Source: CAZENU01 sp965117035 (GTDB lineage: Bacteria > Chloroflexota > Dehalococcoidia > Lucifugimonadales > CAZENU01). Taken from it: a stretch of DNA of 64,000 bases. Within the stretch, counting starts at the first letter, position 1. Every line of letters starts with the position of its first letter. Shown piece by piece: positions 17,417-25,958 of this stretch. The position numbers and the translations under genes are program-made. Where the stretch lies: the NCBI GenBank assembly GCA_965117035.1, contig OZ220748.1:2232001-2296000 (forward strand), given 5' to 3'. Under the pieces are notes generated by a model. That model was not told where the DNA came from. It was given only the letters and a program-made list of their open reading frames with translations, and did not search any database.

Positions 17417-19582
17417 TCAGTCGACGTCTTCGGCCTGGTCCGGCTTCGCCTGGCCGCGGGCGCGCTCGGCGAGGAAGGAGCCCTCGCCGAACGACCCGAA
17501 CGTGACCTGACCGGACATCCGGTCGCCCTCCAGCGTGGCGCGGAATGAGAGGGTCATCGTGCCCCTGGGGCCGGACATCTCGATCTCCCACTCCAGGTTG
17601 CCCTGGTCGAATCGGCCGCCGTCGAACTCCTGCCTGCCGCGAGGCCCCTCCCATACGCCGCCGAACGACGCGCCGCGGGCGGCCAGCTCCAGCGTGGCCT
17701 GCTGCGTCCCGCGAGGCGAGTTGACGGTCACGCTCCACGAGCCGTCGATGGTTGGCTCCCGGGCGCCGTTCTCCTCGAAGGAGTAGGACTGCAGCCGGGC
17801 GTAGAGGCCGTCGAGCGCCATCAGATCGTCGTGGCTGCCCTCCTCCACCTTCCGGCCGTCCTCCAGCACCACGATCTTGTCGGCGTTGCGCACCGTGGAC
17901 AGCCGGTGAGCTATCACCAACGCCGTCCGGTCACGCAGAAGCTCGCCCAGCGCCCGCTGGATCTGGAGCTCCGTCTGCGTGTCTATGTTCGCCGTCGCCT
18001 CGTCAAGGATCAGCACACGGGGATCGGCCACCAGCGCACGCGCGAAGCTGATGAGCTGCCGCTGACCCACGCTGAGGTTACCGCCCCGCTCCTGCAGCTC
18101 GGTGTCGTAGCCCTCGGGCAGGCGCTGGATGAACTCGTGCGCTCCAACGGCCCGCGCCGCGCGCTCCACGTCCTCGTCCGTCGCGTCGAGGCGGTTGTAC
18201 CGGATGTTGTCGCGTACCGTGCCGCCGAACAGGTACGGCTCCTGGAGCACCACGCTCATCTGGCGGCCCAGGGAGTCCTGGCCCAGGTCGCGAACGTCGT
18301 GGCCGTCCAGCGTTATGCGGCCCTCCGTCACGTCGTAGAACCGCAGCAGCAGCGACACGAGAGTCGTCTTGCCCGCGCCGGTGGGGCCCACGAGCGCCAC
18401 CGTCTCGCCGGCCCTGGCCTCCAGGTCGACGTCCTGCAGCACCGGCACGTCCTCTTCGTACGAGAACCCGACTCCCTCGTAGCGCACGTCGCCGCGGGCC
18501 CTGTCGATCTCTACCGCGTCGGGCTTGTCCTCGAAGTCGGGCTCGACGTCCAGCAACTCGAAGATGCGTGCGCCGGACGCCATGGCGCGCTGGAGCGAGC
18601 CGTACTGCATGGTGAGATTGCGGACCGGCTCGAAGAAGCGCTGGATGTACAGGGCGAAGGCTACCAGCACGCCGACCTCCAGCTCGCCGTCGAGCACCAG
18701 CCTGCCGCCGAAGAAGACGACCAGCGCCAGGCCCAGCGCGCTGAGCACCTCGACGGAGGGCATGAGGGCCGCCGTGTAGCGGGTGGCCTCCAGGTTGGCG
18801 CCCAGGTTCTCGCGGTTCGCGGTGCCGAACTGCCTGATGTTCGCGTCCTCGCGGTTGAGGCTCTGCACCACGCGCACGCCGGAGATGTTCTCCTGCAACC
18901 CGGAGTTGACGACGGCGATGGCGCGGCGCGCCCGCATAAAAGACCTGCGCGCGTACTGCTGCCATATCGCCAGCATGATGAACAGCAGCGGGATCACCGT
19001 CAGCGTGATGAGCGCGAGCTGGAAGTCCATCAGCATCATCACCGCGACGATCCCGACGAAGCTGACCACGTCCGCTACCGTGAGCACGACGACGGTCAGA
19101 AAGTCCTGGATCTGCTGCACGTCGTTCTGGACGCGGGACATGGTCATGCCGACCTCGCTCCGGTCGAAGAACGACATCGAGAGCCTGTGAATGTGGCGGA
19201 ATAGCTTCACCCGCAGGGCATAGAGCACCCGCGCGCCGACGAACGCCATCACGCGCAGGTGGAGATAGTTGGCGCCGAACTGGACGGCCGCCACGCCGAC
19301 GAAGATCGCGACGATCCAGTTGATGCCGGACAGGTCTCCCGCCCGGATGTAGTCGTCGATGATCAGCTGCACCAGCCAGGGTATGGCGACCACGCTGGCC
19401 GTGTAGACCAGGATCGCGCCGATGGTGAGGAGCAGCAACGGCCAGTGCGGCTTCAGGTAGTCCGCCAGCCGCACGACGACCTTGTGGTCGTAGAGCTGCC
19501 CGCCCTGGTCCTCCTGGTCGAGCCCCATGCGGCGCTCCATCATGCGTCCGCCCACGAACCCGCCTCCGCCTCCCCCGTACAT
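17417..19582 (-). CDS. ABC exporter half-transporter with extra C-terminal domain (exporter A, catalytic-type NBD)
   Basis: Type IV ABC exporter subunit of 721 residues: six membrane helices then an ATPase domain. Walker A is GPTGAGKTT, the signature LSVGQRQL, Walker B with catalytic Glu is LILDEATANID, and the H-loop is IAHRLSTVR. LSVGQ in place of LSGGQ is the degenerate signature seen in one half of heterodimeric exporters. The partner is the gene upstream (stop and start share one base). Unusual: about 115 residues follow the ATPase, absent from the paralogue at 21959; they read as two Trp/Gly-rich beta repeats (GVWEGPRGRQEF, LEWEIEMSGPRGTMTLSF) ending MSGQVTFGSFGEGSF. Such domains occur in other exported or enzyme proteins; role unknown. 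Confidence 0.93.
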   Translation of the reverse strand: MYGGGGGGFVGGRMMERRMGLDQEDQGGQLYDHKVVVRLADYLKPHWPLLLLTIGAILVYTASVVAIPWLVQLIIDDYIRAGDLSGINWIVAIFVGVAAVQFGANYLHLRVMAFVGARVLYALRVKLFRHIHRLSMSFFDRSEVGMTMSRVQNDVQQIQDFLTVVVLTVADVVSFVGIVAVMMLMDFQLALITLTVIPLLFIMLAIWQQYARRSFMRARRAIAVVNSGLQENISGVRVVQSLNREDANIRQFGTANRENLGANLEATRYTAALMPSVEVLSALGLALVVFFGGRLVLDGELEVGVLVAFALYIQRFFEPVRNLTMQYGSLQRAMASGARIFELLDVEPDFEDKPDAVEIDRARGDVRYEGVGFSYEEDVPVLQDVDLEARAGETVALVGPTGAGKTTLVSLLLRFYDVTEGRITLDGHDVRDLGQDSLGRQMSVVLQEPYLFGGTVRDNIRYNRLDATDEDVERAARAVGAHEFIQRLPEGYDTELQERGGNLSVGQRQLISFARALVADPRVLILDEATANIDTQTELQIQRALGELLRDRTALVIAHRLSTVRNADKIVVLEDGRKVEEGSHDDLMALDGLYARLQSYSFEENGAREPTIDGSWSVTVNSPRGTQQATLELAARGASFGGVWEGPRGRQEFDGGRFDQGNLEWEIEMSGPRGTMTLSFRATLEGDRMSGQVTFGSFGEGSFLAERARGQAKPDQAEDVD

Positions 19583-21390
19583 CAGGCCCGGCCTCCCTCT
19601 GGCTGGAAGAGCGTGTCCACGGAGGCCTCCTCCTGCGATACGAGCTGCGCGTCGTGGATGCGGCGGTAGAAGCCGTCACGGGCGAGCAGGTCCGCGTGAG
19701 TGCCGCGCTCGACGATGCGCCCGCCCTCGAGCACCACTATCAGGTCGGCGCTGCGGACCGTGGAGAGCCTGTGGGCTATCACGAACGTCGTGCGGTCGCG
19801 CACGACATCGGCGAGCGCCTGCTGGATCTTGTACTCAGTGCCGACGTCGACGCTGGACGTCGAGTCGTCGAGGACCAGGATCGGCGGGTCGAGCACCAGG
19901 GTCCTGGCGATGGCGAGCCGCTGGCGCTGGCCGCCGGACAGCGTTATCCCGCGCTCGCCGACCAGCGAGTCGTAGCCGTCGGGCAGGCCGTCGATGAAGT
20001 CGTGGAGCTGCGCGATCTTCGCCGCCGCGACGATCTGCTCGTGCGTGGCGTCGTCGACGCCGTAGGCGATGTTGTCCCTGATCGACGCCGCGAATACGAA
20101 CACGTCCTGCTGGACGATGCCCACGTTGGAGCGGAGCGACGACAGCGTCACGTCCCGGACGTCCGTGCCGTCGATGGTGACGGCGCCGTCCGTGACGTCG
20201 TAGAAGCGGGGGATGGCGTGGACGACGGTGGTCTTGCCGGAGCCCGGCCCGCCCAGGATGGCGACGAGCTGGCCCGGCAGCGCCTCGAAGTCAACCCTTT
20301 CGATGGCGGAGTCGTCCCCGTCGTAGCTCAGGGAGACGCGGTCGAACTTCACGTGGCCCGTGGCGCGGGACATCGGCAGGGCGTCGGGCTTCTCCTCCAC
20401 CGGCGACACGGCGTCGAGAACGTCGAATATGCGCTGGCCCGCCGCGGAGGCGCGGGTGAAAGTGTTGACCATCCATCCGGCCATGCGGACGGGCATCTGC
20501 ATGATGCCCATCAGCAGGATGAACGACGCGAGCTCGCCCGCCGTCAGCCGTCCATCGACCACCTCGTTGCCGCCGACGAGAAGGATCGCCCCGGTCGCGA
20601 GGGTGAAGACGAAGGTCATGAACGAACCGTGGGATGCGAACAGCCTGGTGGCGGCGTAGGTCAGGTCGGCGACCGAGCGCGCCTTGCGCTCGAACTTGTC
20701 CTCCTCGTATCTCCTGCCGCCGAAGGCCTTGACGACGCGTATTCCGGCCAGGCTCTCCTGCAGGACGGTGGTCAGGTTTCCGGTCTCCTCCTGCACCCTC
20801 ATCCACGTGGGCCGGAGCTTGCGGGACATGACGAGGGCGCGCCACAGGACGATCGGCACGAAGGCCATGGCCACAAGCCCGAGCCGCCAGTTGGTGAACA
20901 GCATCAACCCGCCCGCGGCGCCGATGGTCACGAAGATCGACAGCCCCCTGACCATCCCCATGCTGACGAACATCCGGACAGCGTCGACGTCGGCCGTAGC
21001 CTTGGACATCAGGTTGCCCGTCTGCTGCTTGTCGTGGAACCCGAAGCTGAGACCCTGGAGCTTGCGGAAGAAGTCCTCGCGTATGTCGAAGGCGGCGCGC
21101 TGCGAGACGGCCTCGGACAGGTACGTCTGGGCGTACCCGAACAGGCCGCGCAGGCCGCTGACGATCATGATCCCCGCGGCCAGCAGCAGCAGCCTCGACT
21201 CCTGACCGGAGGCCAGCGCGACGTCGATGGCGCGGCCCAGCAGCAGCGGCACGAACATGACCGATACCGTGGAGGCGACCATCGCCACGTATGCGCCCGC
21301 CAGGAAGGCCCTCTGCCTCCAGGCGTACGCGGTCAAACGCAGCAGGACTCTCACAGGCCCACGACCTTCCCGGCCGCCGCGCCGCGCCAC
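19582..21390 (-). CDS. ABC exporter half-transporter (exporter A, degenerate NBD)
   Basis: Second half of exporter A; 602 residues with a six-helix exporter domain and an ATPase domain. Walker A is GGPGSGKTT, the signature LSGGQRQRLAIA is canonical, but Walker B reads LVLDDSTSSVD, with Asp instead of the catalytic Glu. Together with the LSVGQ of the partner this makes one non-hydrolysing site, as in BmrC/BmrD, LmrC/LmrD and TM287/288. Such pairs export drugs or lipids. Its 5' end overlaps the MarR gene by 40 bp and its stop shares a base with the start of the partner. Confidence 0.93.
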   Translation of the reverse strand: MARRGGREGRGPVRVLLRLTAYAWRQRAFLAGAYVAMVASTVSVMFVPLLLGRAIDVALASGQESRLLLLAAGIMIVSGLRGLFGYAQTYLSEAVSQRAAFDIREDFFRKLQGLSFGFHDKQQTGNLMSKATADVDAVRMFVSMGMVRGLSIFVTIGAAGGLMLFTNWRLGLVAMAFVPIVLWRALVMSRKLRPTWMRVQEETGNLTTVLQESLAGIRVVKAFGGRRYEEDKFERKARSVADLTYAATRLFASHGSFMTFVFTLATGAILLVGGNEVVDGRLTAGELASFILLMGIMQMPVRMAGWMVNTFTRASAAGQRIFDVLDAVSPVEEKPDALPMSRATGHVKFDRVSLSYDGDDSAIERVDFEALPGQLVAILGGPGSGKTTVVHAIPRFYDVTDGAVTIDGTDVRDVTLSSLRSNVGIVQQDVFVFAASIRDNIAYGVDDATHEQIVAAAKIAQLHDFIDGLPDGYDSLVGERGITLSGGQRQRLAIARTLVLDPPILVLDDSTSSVDVGTEYKIQQALADVVRDRTTFVIAHRLSTVRSADLIVVLEGGRIVERGTHADLLARDGFYRRIHDAQLVSQEEASVDTLFQPEGGRA

Positions 21391-21836
21391 TCGGCCTCCC
21401 GCCTCGCGGCGGCGCGGGTGAGTATCTCGAGGGCGGGAACGACCATCTCGAGCTCCTCGGTTGTCAGCGCATCAGCCATGGCAAGGCGGCGCTCCCTGCT
21501 CACCTGCCAGAAACGCTCGACGGCCGTCTTGCCCTCGCCCGTGAGCCTGCACGTGACGACGCGCCGGTCCGATGGGTCCTGGACGCGCTCCACCAGGCCC
21601 TTCTTGACCAGCCTGTCGACCATGCTGGTGGCCGCCGCCAGCCCCCGCCCGAGGTGCTCCGAGAGTACCCCCATGCGGGTCGGCCCCTGCCTGTGGAGCA
21701 GGAACATCGTCTTGGCCTGGGGCATGGTAAGCTCCAGGCCGTGCCAGCCGGCGAGCGTGTGGGGCCGCATTTGGAACGACATGCGCTCCATCAGCTCGAC
21801 CAGCCTTTCGGAAAGCGACAACCTGTCCTGTTCCAA
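21351..21836 (-). CDS. MarR-family transcriptional regulator
   Basis: Winged-helix regulator of 161 residues. The DNA-binding core has LTMPQAKTMFLLHRQG, the recognition region MGVLSEHLGRGLAAATSMVDRLVKKGLV and the wing VQDPSDRRVVTCRLTGEG, whose DxR is the family hallmark. It heads the exporter A operon and overlaps the first ABC gene by 40 bp. MarR proteins usually repress linked efflux genes until a ligand binds; the palindrome at its own promoter fits this. Confidence 0.92.
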   Translation of the reverse strand: MEQDRLSLSERLVELMERMSFQMRPHTLAGWHGLELTMPQAKTMFLLHRQGPTRMGVLSEHLGRGLAAATSMVDRLVKKGLVERVQDPSDRRVVTCRLTGEGKTAVERFWQVSRERRLAMADALTTEELEMVVPALEILTRAAARREAEWRGAAAGKVVGL

Positions 21837-21846
21837 CGCCTGCCTC

Positions 21847-21871
21847 GAATTATTCGTATCACACGAACTAT
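21847..21871 (-). promoter_or_regulatory. Probable MarR operator
   Basis: On the minus strand TAGTTCGTGTGATACGAATA is an imperfect palindrome (TTCGT...ACGAA) lying just downstream of the -10 box and 11 bases before the MarR start codon. Its size and position fit a self-repressing MarR site. Confidence 0.5.
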
Positions 21872-21898
21872 TTTAGCGAGACGAAGGTTTCCTGTCAA
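21870..21898 (-). promoter_or_regulatory. Promoter of the marR-ABC-ABC operon
   Basis: Minus strand TTGACA (21898-21893), exactly 17 bases, TAAAAT (21875-21870). This is one of the best sigma70-like promoters in the window, and the palindromic operator covers its start point. Confidence 0.8.
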
Positions 21899-21958
21899 CC
21901 CCCGTTTTCCCGTATCTGCCCGACCTTGTCGAGCCGTCCGGGCGAGGCCGGTCCGCCG

Positions 21959-23770
21959 TCAAGAGTCCTCTCCGGCCGTGACCGACTGCAGTCGGGCGTA
22001 GAGGCCGTCGAGCGCCATCAGGTCGTCGTGGCTGCCCTCCTCCACCTTCCGGCCGTCCTCCATCACCACAATCTTGTCAGCGTTGCGCACCGTCGACAAC
22101 CGGTGAGCTATCACCAGCGCCGTACGGTCGCGCAGAAGCTCGCCCAGCGCACGCTGTATCTGGAGCTCCGTCTGCGTGTCTATGTTCGCCGTCGCCTCGT
22201 CCAGGATCAGCACACGGGGATCGGCCACCAGCGCCCGCGCGAAGCTGACTAGCTGACGCTGGCCCACGCTCAGGTTACCGCCCCGCTCCTGCAGCTCCGT
22301 GTCGTAGCCCTCGGGCAGACGCTCTATGAACTCGTGCGCTCCAACGGCGCGCGCCGCGCGCTCAACGTCCTCGTCCGTCGCCTCCAACCGGTTGTAGCGG
22401 ATGTTGTCGCGCACGGTCCCGCTGAACAGGTACGGCTCCTGGAGCACCACGCTCATCTGGCGCCCCAACGACTCCTGGACCAGGTCGCGCAGATCGTGGC
22501 CGTCCAGCGTGATACGCCCCTCCGTCACGTCGTAGAACCGCAGCAGCAGCGACACGAGTGTCGTCTTGCCCGCGCCGGTGGGGCCCACCAGCGCCACCGT
22601 CTCGCCGGCCTTGGCCTCCAGGTCGACGTCCCGCAGGACGGGCACGCCGGACTGGTACGAAAAGCCGACTCCCTCGTAGCGCACGTCGCCGCGGACGCGG
22701 TCGACCCGCACCGCGTCGGGTCGGTCGCGGACAGCCGGCTCGATGTCGAGTATCTCGAAGATGCGGTCGACGGATACTACGCTGCGCTGGATCTGGCCGA
22801 AGTCACGTGTCAGCCGCTCCATCGGCTCGAAGAACCGCTGCAGGTAGAGCGCGAAGGCGACGACCACGCCGGCCTCCAGCGAGCCGTCGAGCACCATGCT
22901 GCCTCCGAAGAAGACGACCAGCGCGAGGCCGACCGCGTTGAGCGCCTCCACCGAGGGGAAGAGCGCGGCCGAGAACTTGGTGGCCTTCAGGTTCGCGCCC
23001 AGGTTCTCGCGGTTGGCCTGGTCGAAGCTCTCCACGTTGGCCTTCTCGCGGTTCAGGCTCTGGATGACGCGGACCGCCGTGAGGCCCTCCTGGAGCTGCG
23101 CGTTCACGTCGGCCACGGCCTGCCGGGCGCGCTCGAAGGATATGCGGGCGTACCGCTGCCAGAGCATCAGCAGCGGTATGACGACTGCCACGCAGCCCAG
23201 CGTTATCAGCGCCAGGCGCACGCTCATGGCGAACATCGCGACGGTCACGCCGACCAGGCCGACGACGTGGGCCACCGAGACGACCGTGATGTTCAGCAGC
23301 TCCTGTAGCTGCTGTATGTCGTTCTGTACACGGGACATGACCCTCCCGACCTGGTTGCGGTCGTAGAAGTGCATCGAGAGCCGCGTCAGGTGCGCGAACA
23401 GGTCCGTCCTGAGCGCATAGAGCACCCGCTGACCCAGGACCACCAGGGTCCGGTGGTATACGAAGTCGCTGACGTAGTGGACCAGGACGAGCGCGCCGAA
23501 TGCGAGGACGAGGGAATCCAGCCCGGACAGGTCCCCCTCCGCATCGACGATGTATCCGTCGATGATCAGCTTGATGAACCACGGGATGGCGACCAGCGTC
23601 GCCGTGAAGACCGCCATCGTGCCGAAGACGACCGCGACCCTCAGCCTGTGCACTCGAACATAGCGCAGCACCCGCCAGATCGTGCCCAGGGTGTGAGCGC
23701 CCACGCGGTGCTCGTCGTCGAGCAGCGCCCTCTCTGAGCCGCGCAAGCTCGTATCGGCGGTCGTCATCAT
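21959..23770 (-). CDS. ABC exporter half-transporter (exporter B, catalytic-type NBD)
   Basis: 603 residues starting MMTTADTSLRGSER. The ATPase domain has Walker A GPTGAGKTT, degenerate signature LSVGQRQLVSFA, Walker B LILDEATANID with the catalytic Glu, and IAHRLSTVR. Its ATPase domain is nearly identical to that of the 17417-19582 gene, so exporters A and B arose by duplication, but this copy ends at LQSVTAGEDS without the extra domain. The first ATG overlaps the stop of the upstream half-transporter by four bases (ATGA). A much longer open frame continues upstream but is the shadow of the partner gene. Confidence 0.93.
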   Translation of the reverse strand: MMTTADTSLRGSERALLDDEHRVGAHTLGTIWRVLRYVRVHRLRVAVVFGTMAVFTATLVAIPWFIKLIIDGYIVDAEGDLSGLDSLVLAFGALVLVHYVSDFVYHRTLVVLGQRVLYALRTDLFAHLTRLSMHFYDRNQVGRVMSRVQNDIQQLQELLNITVVSVAHVVGLVGVTVAMFAMSVRLALITLGCVAVVIPLLMLWQRYARISFERARQAVADVNAQLQEGLTAVRVIQSLNREKANVESFDQANRENLGANLKATKFSAALFPSVEALNAVGLALVVFFGGSMVLDGSLEAGVVVAFALYLQRFFEPMERLTRDFGQIQRSVVSVDRIFEILDIEPAVRDRPDAVRVDRVRGDVRYEGVGFSYQSGVPVLRDVDLEAKAGETVALVGPTGAGKTTLVSLLLRFYDVTEGRITLDGHDLRDLVQESLGRQMSVVLQEPYLFSGTVRDNIRYNRLEATDEDVERAARAVGAHEFIERLPEGYDTELQERGGNLSVGQRQLVSFARALVADPRVLILDEATANIDTQTELQIQRALGELLRDRTALVIAHRLSTVRNADKIVVMEDGRKVEEGSHDDLMALDGLYARLQSVTAGEDS

Positions 23771-25563
23771 GCCTCCTCCCGCGCGGCCCGGTACGCCTCG
23801 TCGACGGACGAGGCCGCTTCGGGCGCGAGCTGCAGGTCGTGTATGCGACGGTAGTATCCGTCCCGGGCCAGCAGGTCGTCGTGCGTCCCGCGCTCGACGA
23901 TCCGGCCGCGCTCCAGGACGAGGATCTTGTCCGCGTTGCGGATGGTCGACAGGCGGTGCGCGATGACGAACGTCGTGCGGCCCTTGACGACCTCGGCGAG
24001 CGCCCGCTGTATCTGGTACTCGGTCCCCACGTCGACGCTGGAGGTCGAGTCGTCGAGGATCAGGATGGGCGGGTCGAGCAGCACCGTCCGGGCTATCGAC
24101 AGCCTCTGCCGCTGTCCGCCGGACAGCGTGATGCCCCGCTCGCCGACCCACGTGTCGTAGCCGTCCGGCAGGCCGACGATGAAGTCGTGGATCTGGGCGA
24201 CCCGGGCCGCCCGGACGATCTCGTCCATCGACAGGTCGTCGGCGCCGTAGGCTATGTTGTCCCGGAGGGTCGCGGCGAAGGCGAAGGGGTCCTGGAGCAC
24301 GATGCCGACGTTGCCGCGGAGCGAGTCCAGGGTGGCGTCCCGCACGTCGACGCCGTCGACGAGGACGCGCCCCTCGGTCGCGTCGTAGAACCTCGGCACC
24401 ATGTGCACGATGGTGCTCTTGCCGGAGCCCGGAACGCCGAGCAGCGCCACGAGCTCGCCCGGCCGCGCCTCGAAGTCGATGGTGTGGACGGCCGGCGCGT
24501 CCGCGCCGTATGCCAGGGAGACGTTCTCGAACCTGACGTGCCCCCGTGCCCTCGGCAGCGCCACGGCGTCGGGACGCTCGGCCACGGGCGGCTCCGCGTC
24601 TAGGACCTCGAGGAGCCGCCGCCCGGCGGCAGCGCCTCGCGTGAACGACGTGACCATGAACCCGGCCCAGAAGATCTGCGACCCCAGGATGCCCATGTAG
24701 AGGACGAAGGCCGCGGCGTCGCCAGCGCTGAGGCGGCCTGCGGCCACCTCCCGCGCGCCGACCCAGAGGACGGTCCCGATCGCGGCGTTGACCAGCAGCG
24801 CCGAGAGCGCCTTGCGCGAGTTCGACATCAGGCCGGAGACCGTCAGGTGCGCGCGCACCGCGTCCGCGCGTTCCGCGAACTTCGCCTGCTCGAAGCGGGC
24901 GGACCCGAAGCCCTTGATCACCCGCATGCCGGCCAGCGCCTCCTGGACCACCCGGGTCATCTGGCCGGTCTCCTCCTGGGCCTTCTCCCACGTCCGATAC
25001 ATCTTCGGGACGACGCTGAAGCTGCGCCACAACGCTACGGCAACGAACGCCGAGCACACCAGGGCGAGCTTCCAGTTCATCAGCACCATCAGCACGATGA
25101 CGCCGCTGACGAACGCCGTAAGGTAGGCCGCGTGCGCGAAGGACCACGAGAGCTGCTTCACGCCGTCGACGTCGGTCGTGGCGCGGGACATGAGGTCGCC
25201 GGTCTGTTGGCGGTCGTGAAGGCCGAAACCGAGGCCCTGCACCTTCTTGTAGAAGTCGTTGCGCAGGTCGAAGGCGACCCTGTGATGGACCATCTCGAGC
25301 AGGTATCCCTCGACATAGCCGAACATGGCGCTGAGGACGCCGAACCCGATGACCGCCATCGCAAGCAGCAGCAGCCGGCTCTGCAGTCCGCTCGCGACGG
25401 CCTCGTCTATGGCCGTCCCCAGCAGCCGGGGGACCACTATGAAGGTCAGCGACCAGAGCACCGACGCGGCGTATCCGCCGGCGAGCGGCAGCTTGTGCCG
25501 CAGACCGTATCCAGCCATTCTGAGAAGCACCGTCATACCATCTACCATCCATTCGCGGGACAT
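23767..25563 (-). CDS. ABC exporter half-transporter (exporter B, degenerate NBD)
   Basis: 598 residues; first gene of exporter B. Six-helix exporter domain, then Walker A GVPGSGKST, canonical signature LSGGQRQRLSIA and Walker B LILDDSTSSVD with Asp instead of Glu, so again the degenerate half of a heterodimer. The ATG at 25563 follows the T-run of a strong terminator hairpin directly; its Shine-Dalgarno sequence GGGAGG (25578-25573) is inside the 3' arm of that hairpin. ATGs at 25548 and 25536 are weaker alternatives. Transcription therefore has to pass the hairpin, which suggests attenuation control. Confidence 0.92.
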   Translation of the reverse strand: MSREWMVDGMTVLLRMAGYGLRHKLPLAGGYAASVLWSLTFIVVPRLLGTAIDEAVASGLQSRLLLLAMAVIGFGVLSAMFGYVEGYLLEMVHHRVAFDLRNDFYKKVQGLGFGLHDRQQTGDLMSRATTDVDGVKQLSWSFAHAAYLTAFVSGVIVLMVLMNWKLALVCSAFVAVALWRSFSVVPKMYRTWEKAQEETGQMTRVVQEALAGMRVIKGFGSARFEQAKFAERADAVRAHLTVSGLMSNSRKALSALLVNAAIGTVLWVGAREVAAGRLSAGDAAAFVLYMGILGSQIFWAGFMVTSFTRGAAAGRRLLEVLDAEPPVAERPDAVALPRARGHVRFENVSLAYGADAPAVHTIDFEARPGELVALLGVPGSGKSTIVHMVPRFYDATEGRVLVDGVDVRDATLDSLRGNVGIVLQDPFAFAATLRDNIAYGADDLSMDEIVRAARVAQIHDFIVGLPDGYDTWVGERGITLSGGQRQRLSIARTVLLDPPILILDDSTSSVDVGTEYQIQRALAEVVKGRTTFVIAHRLSTIRNADKILVLERGRIVERGTHDDLLARDGYYRRIHDLQLAPEAASSVDEAYRAAREEA

Positions 25564-25592
25564 AAGAAAAGGCCTCCCGATCGGGAGGCCTT
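25564..25592 (-). terminator. Intrinsic terminator / candidate attenuator directly before exporter B
   Basis: On the minus strand AAGGCCTCCC-GATC-GGGAGGCCTT is a perfect 10-bp stem with a 4-base loop, followed by TTTTCTT and then the ATG. The 3' arm holds the Shine-Dalgarno sequence of the ABC gene. It may also stop transcripts from the upstream dehydrogenase gene. Confidence 0.8.
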
Positions 25593-25621
25593 CAGGGAAA
25601 ACGCGACAATGCGTCTCGTAC

Positions 25622-25699
25622 CTAATACCTCCCCAGTCCGCCGCACGCGGGGCGGAAGGCGGTCAAGATCATGGACGTGGTGTCGGGTCGGCGCGTCAT
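25622..25699 (-). CDS. Candidate 25-residue leader peptide of exporter B
   Basis: ATG at 25699, 25 codons, TAG: starts MTRRPDTTSM and ends GGLGRY. It lies between a probable promoter (25778-25749) and the terminator hairpin at 25592. The codons for the last Gly-Arg contain GGGGAGG (25634-25628), which can pair with CCTCCC in the 5' arm of the terminator and so could form an antiterminator if a ribosome stalls earlier. No good Shine-Dalgarno site precedes the ATG. Bacillus subtilis bmrCD, also a heterodimeric multidrug ABC exporter, is controlled by such a translated leader (bmrB). The assignment here is inference. Confidence 0.4.
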   Translation of the reverse strand: MTRRPDTTSMILTAFRPACGGLGRY

Positions 25700-25748
25700 T
25701 GTCGTGGGTATTCTCGTGTGTGTCTCGTGGTTTCTGCTGAGGGCGCGA

Positions 25749-25778
25749 AGCTTAGCACGCCGGGAATCCGGACTGCAA
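25749..25778 (-). promoter_or_regulatory. Probable promoter of exporter B leader
   Basis: Minus strand TTGCAG (25778-25773), 18 bases, TAAGCT (25754-25749), with an extended -10 element TGC immediately before TAAGCT. The predicted transcript has a leader of about 180 bases. Confidence 0.45.
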
Positions 25779-25824
25779 CCCCGACTCGCTCAGGCGCTCA
25801 GGAGCTCAGGAACGCGGCCTCGCC

Positions 25825-25929
25825 TTGTCGTCCCGACCGCAGAGAGGGACCTGGGGTGCGGCCCCCCTCGACGTGGCTCACGCCGCGGCCCTCCCAACCC
25901 CAGGCCCTTCACTTCGTTCAGGACGACAA
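25825..25929. repeat. Dispersed repeat, family B copy 2
   Basis: About 105 bp with inverted ends TTGTCGTCCCGA and TCAGGACGACAA. It matches 17271-17378 in the same orientation over most of its length. It sits just upstream of the exporter B promoter, so the two copies bracket the complete ABC exporter block. Confidence 0.75.
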
Positions 25930-25958
25930 CCTGGAGCGCGCCCCGTCGTCCTTGCGCG

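Noticed and set aside
21959..25552. One continuous 1197-codon minus-strand frame covering both exporter B genes.
   Set aside because: Its first half is the wrong frame of the 23767-25563 ABC gene; the real start is the ATG pair at 23770.
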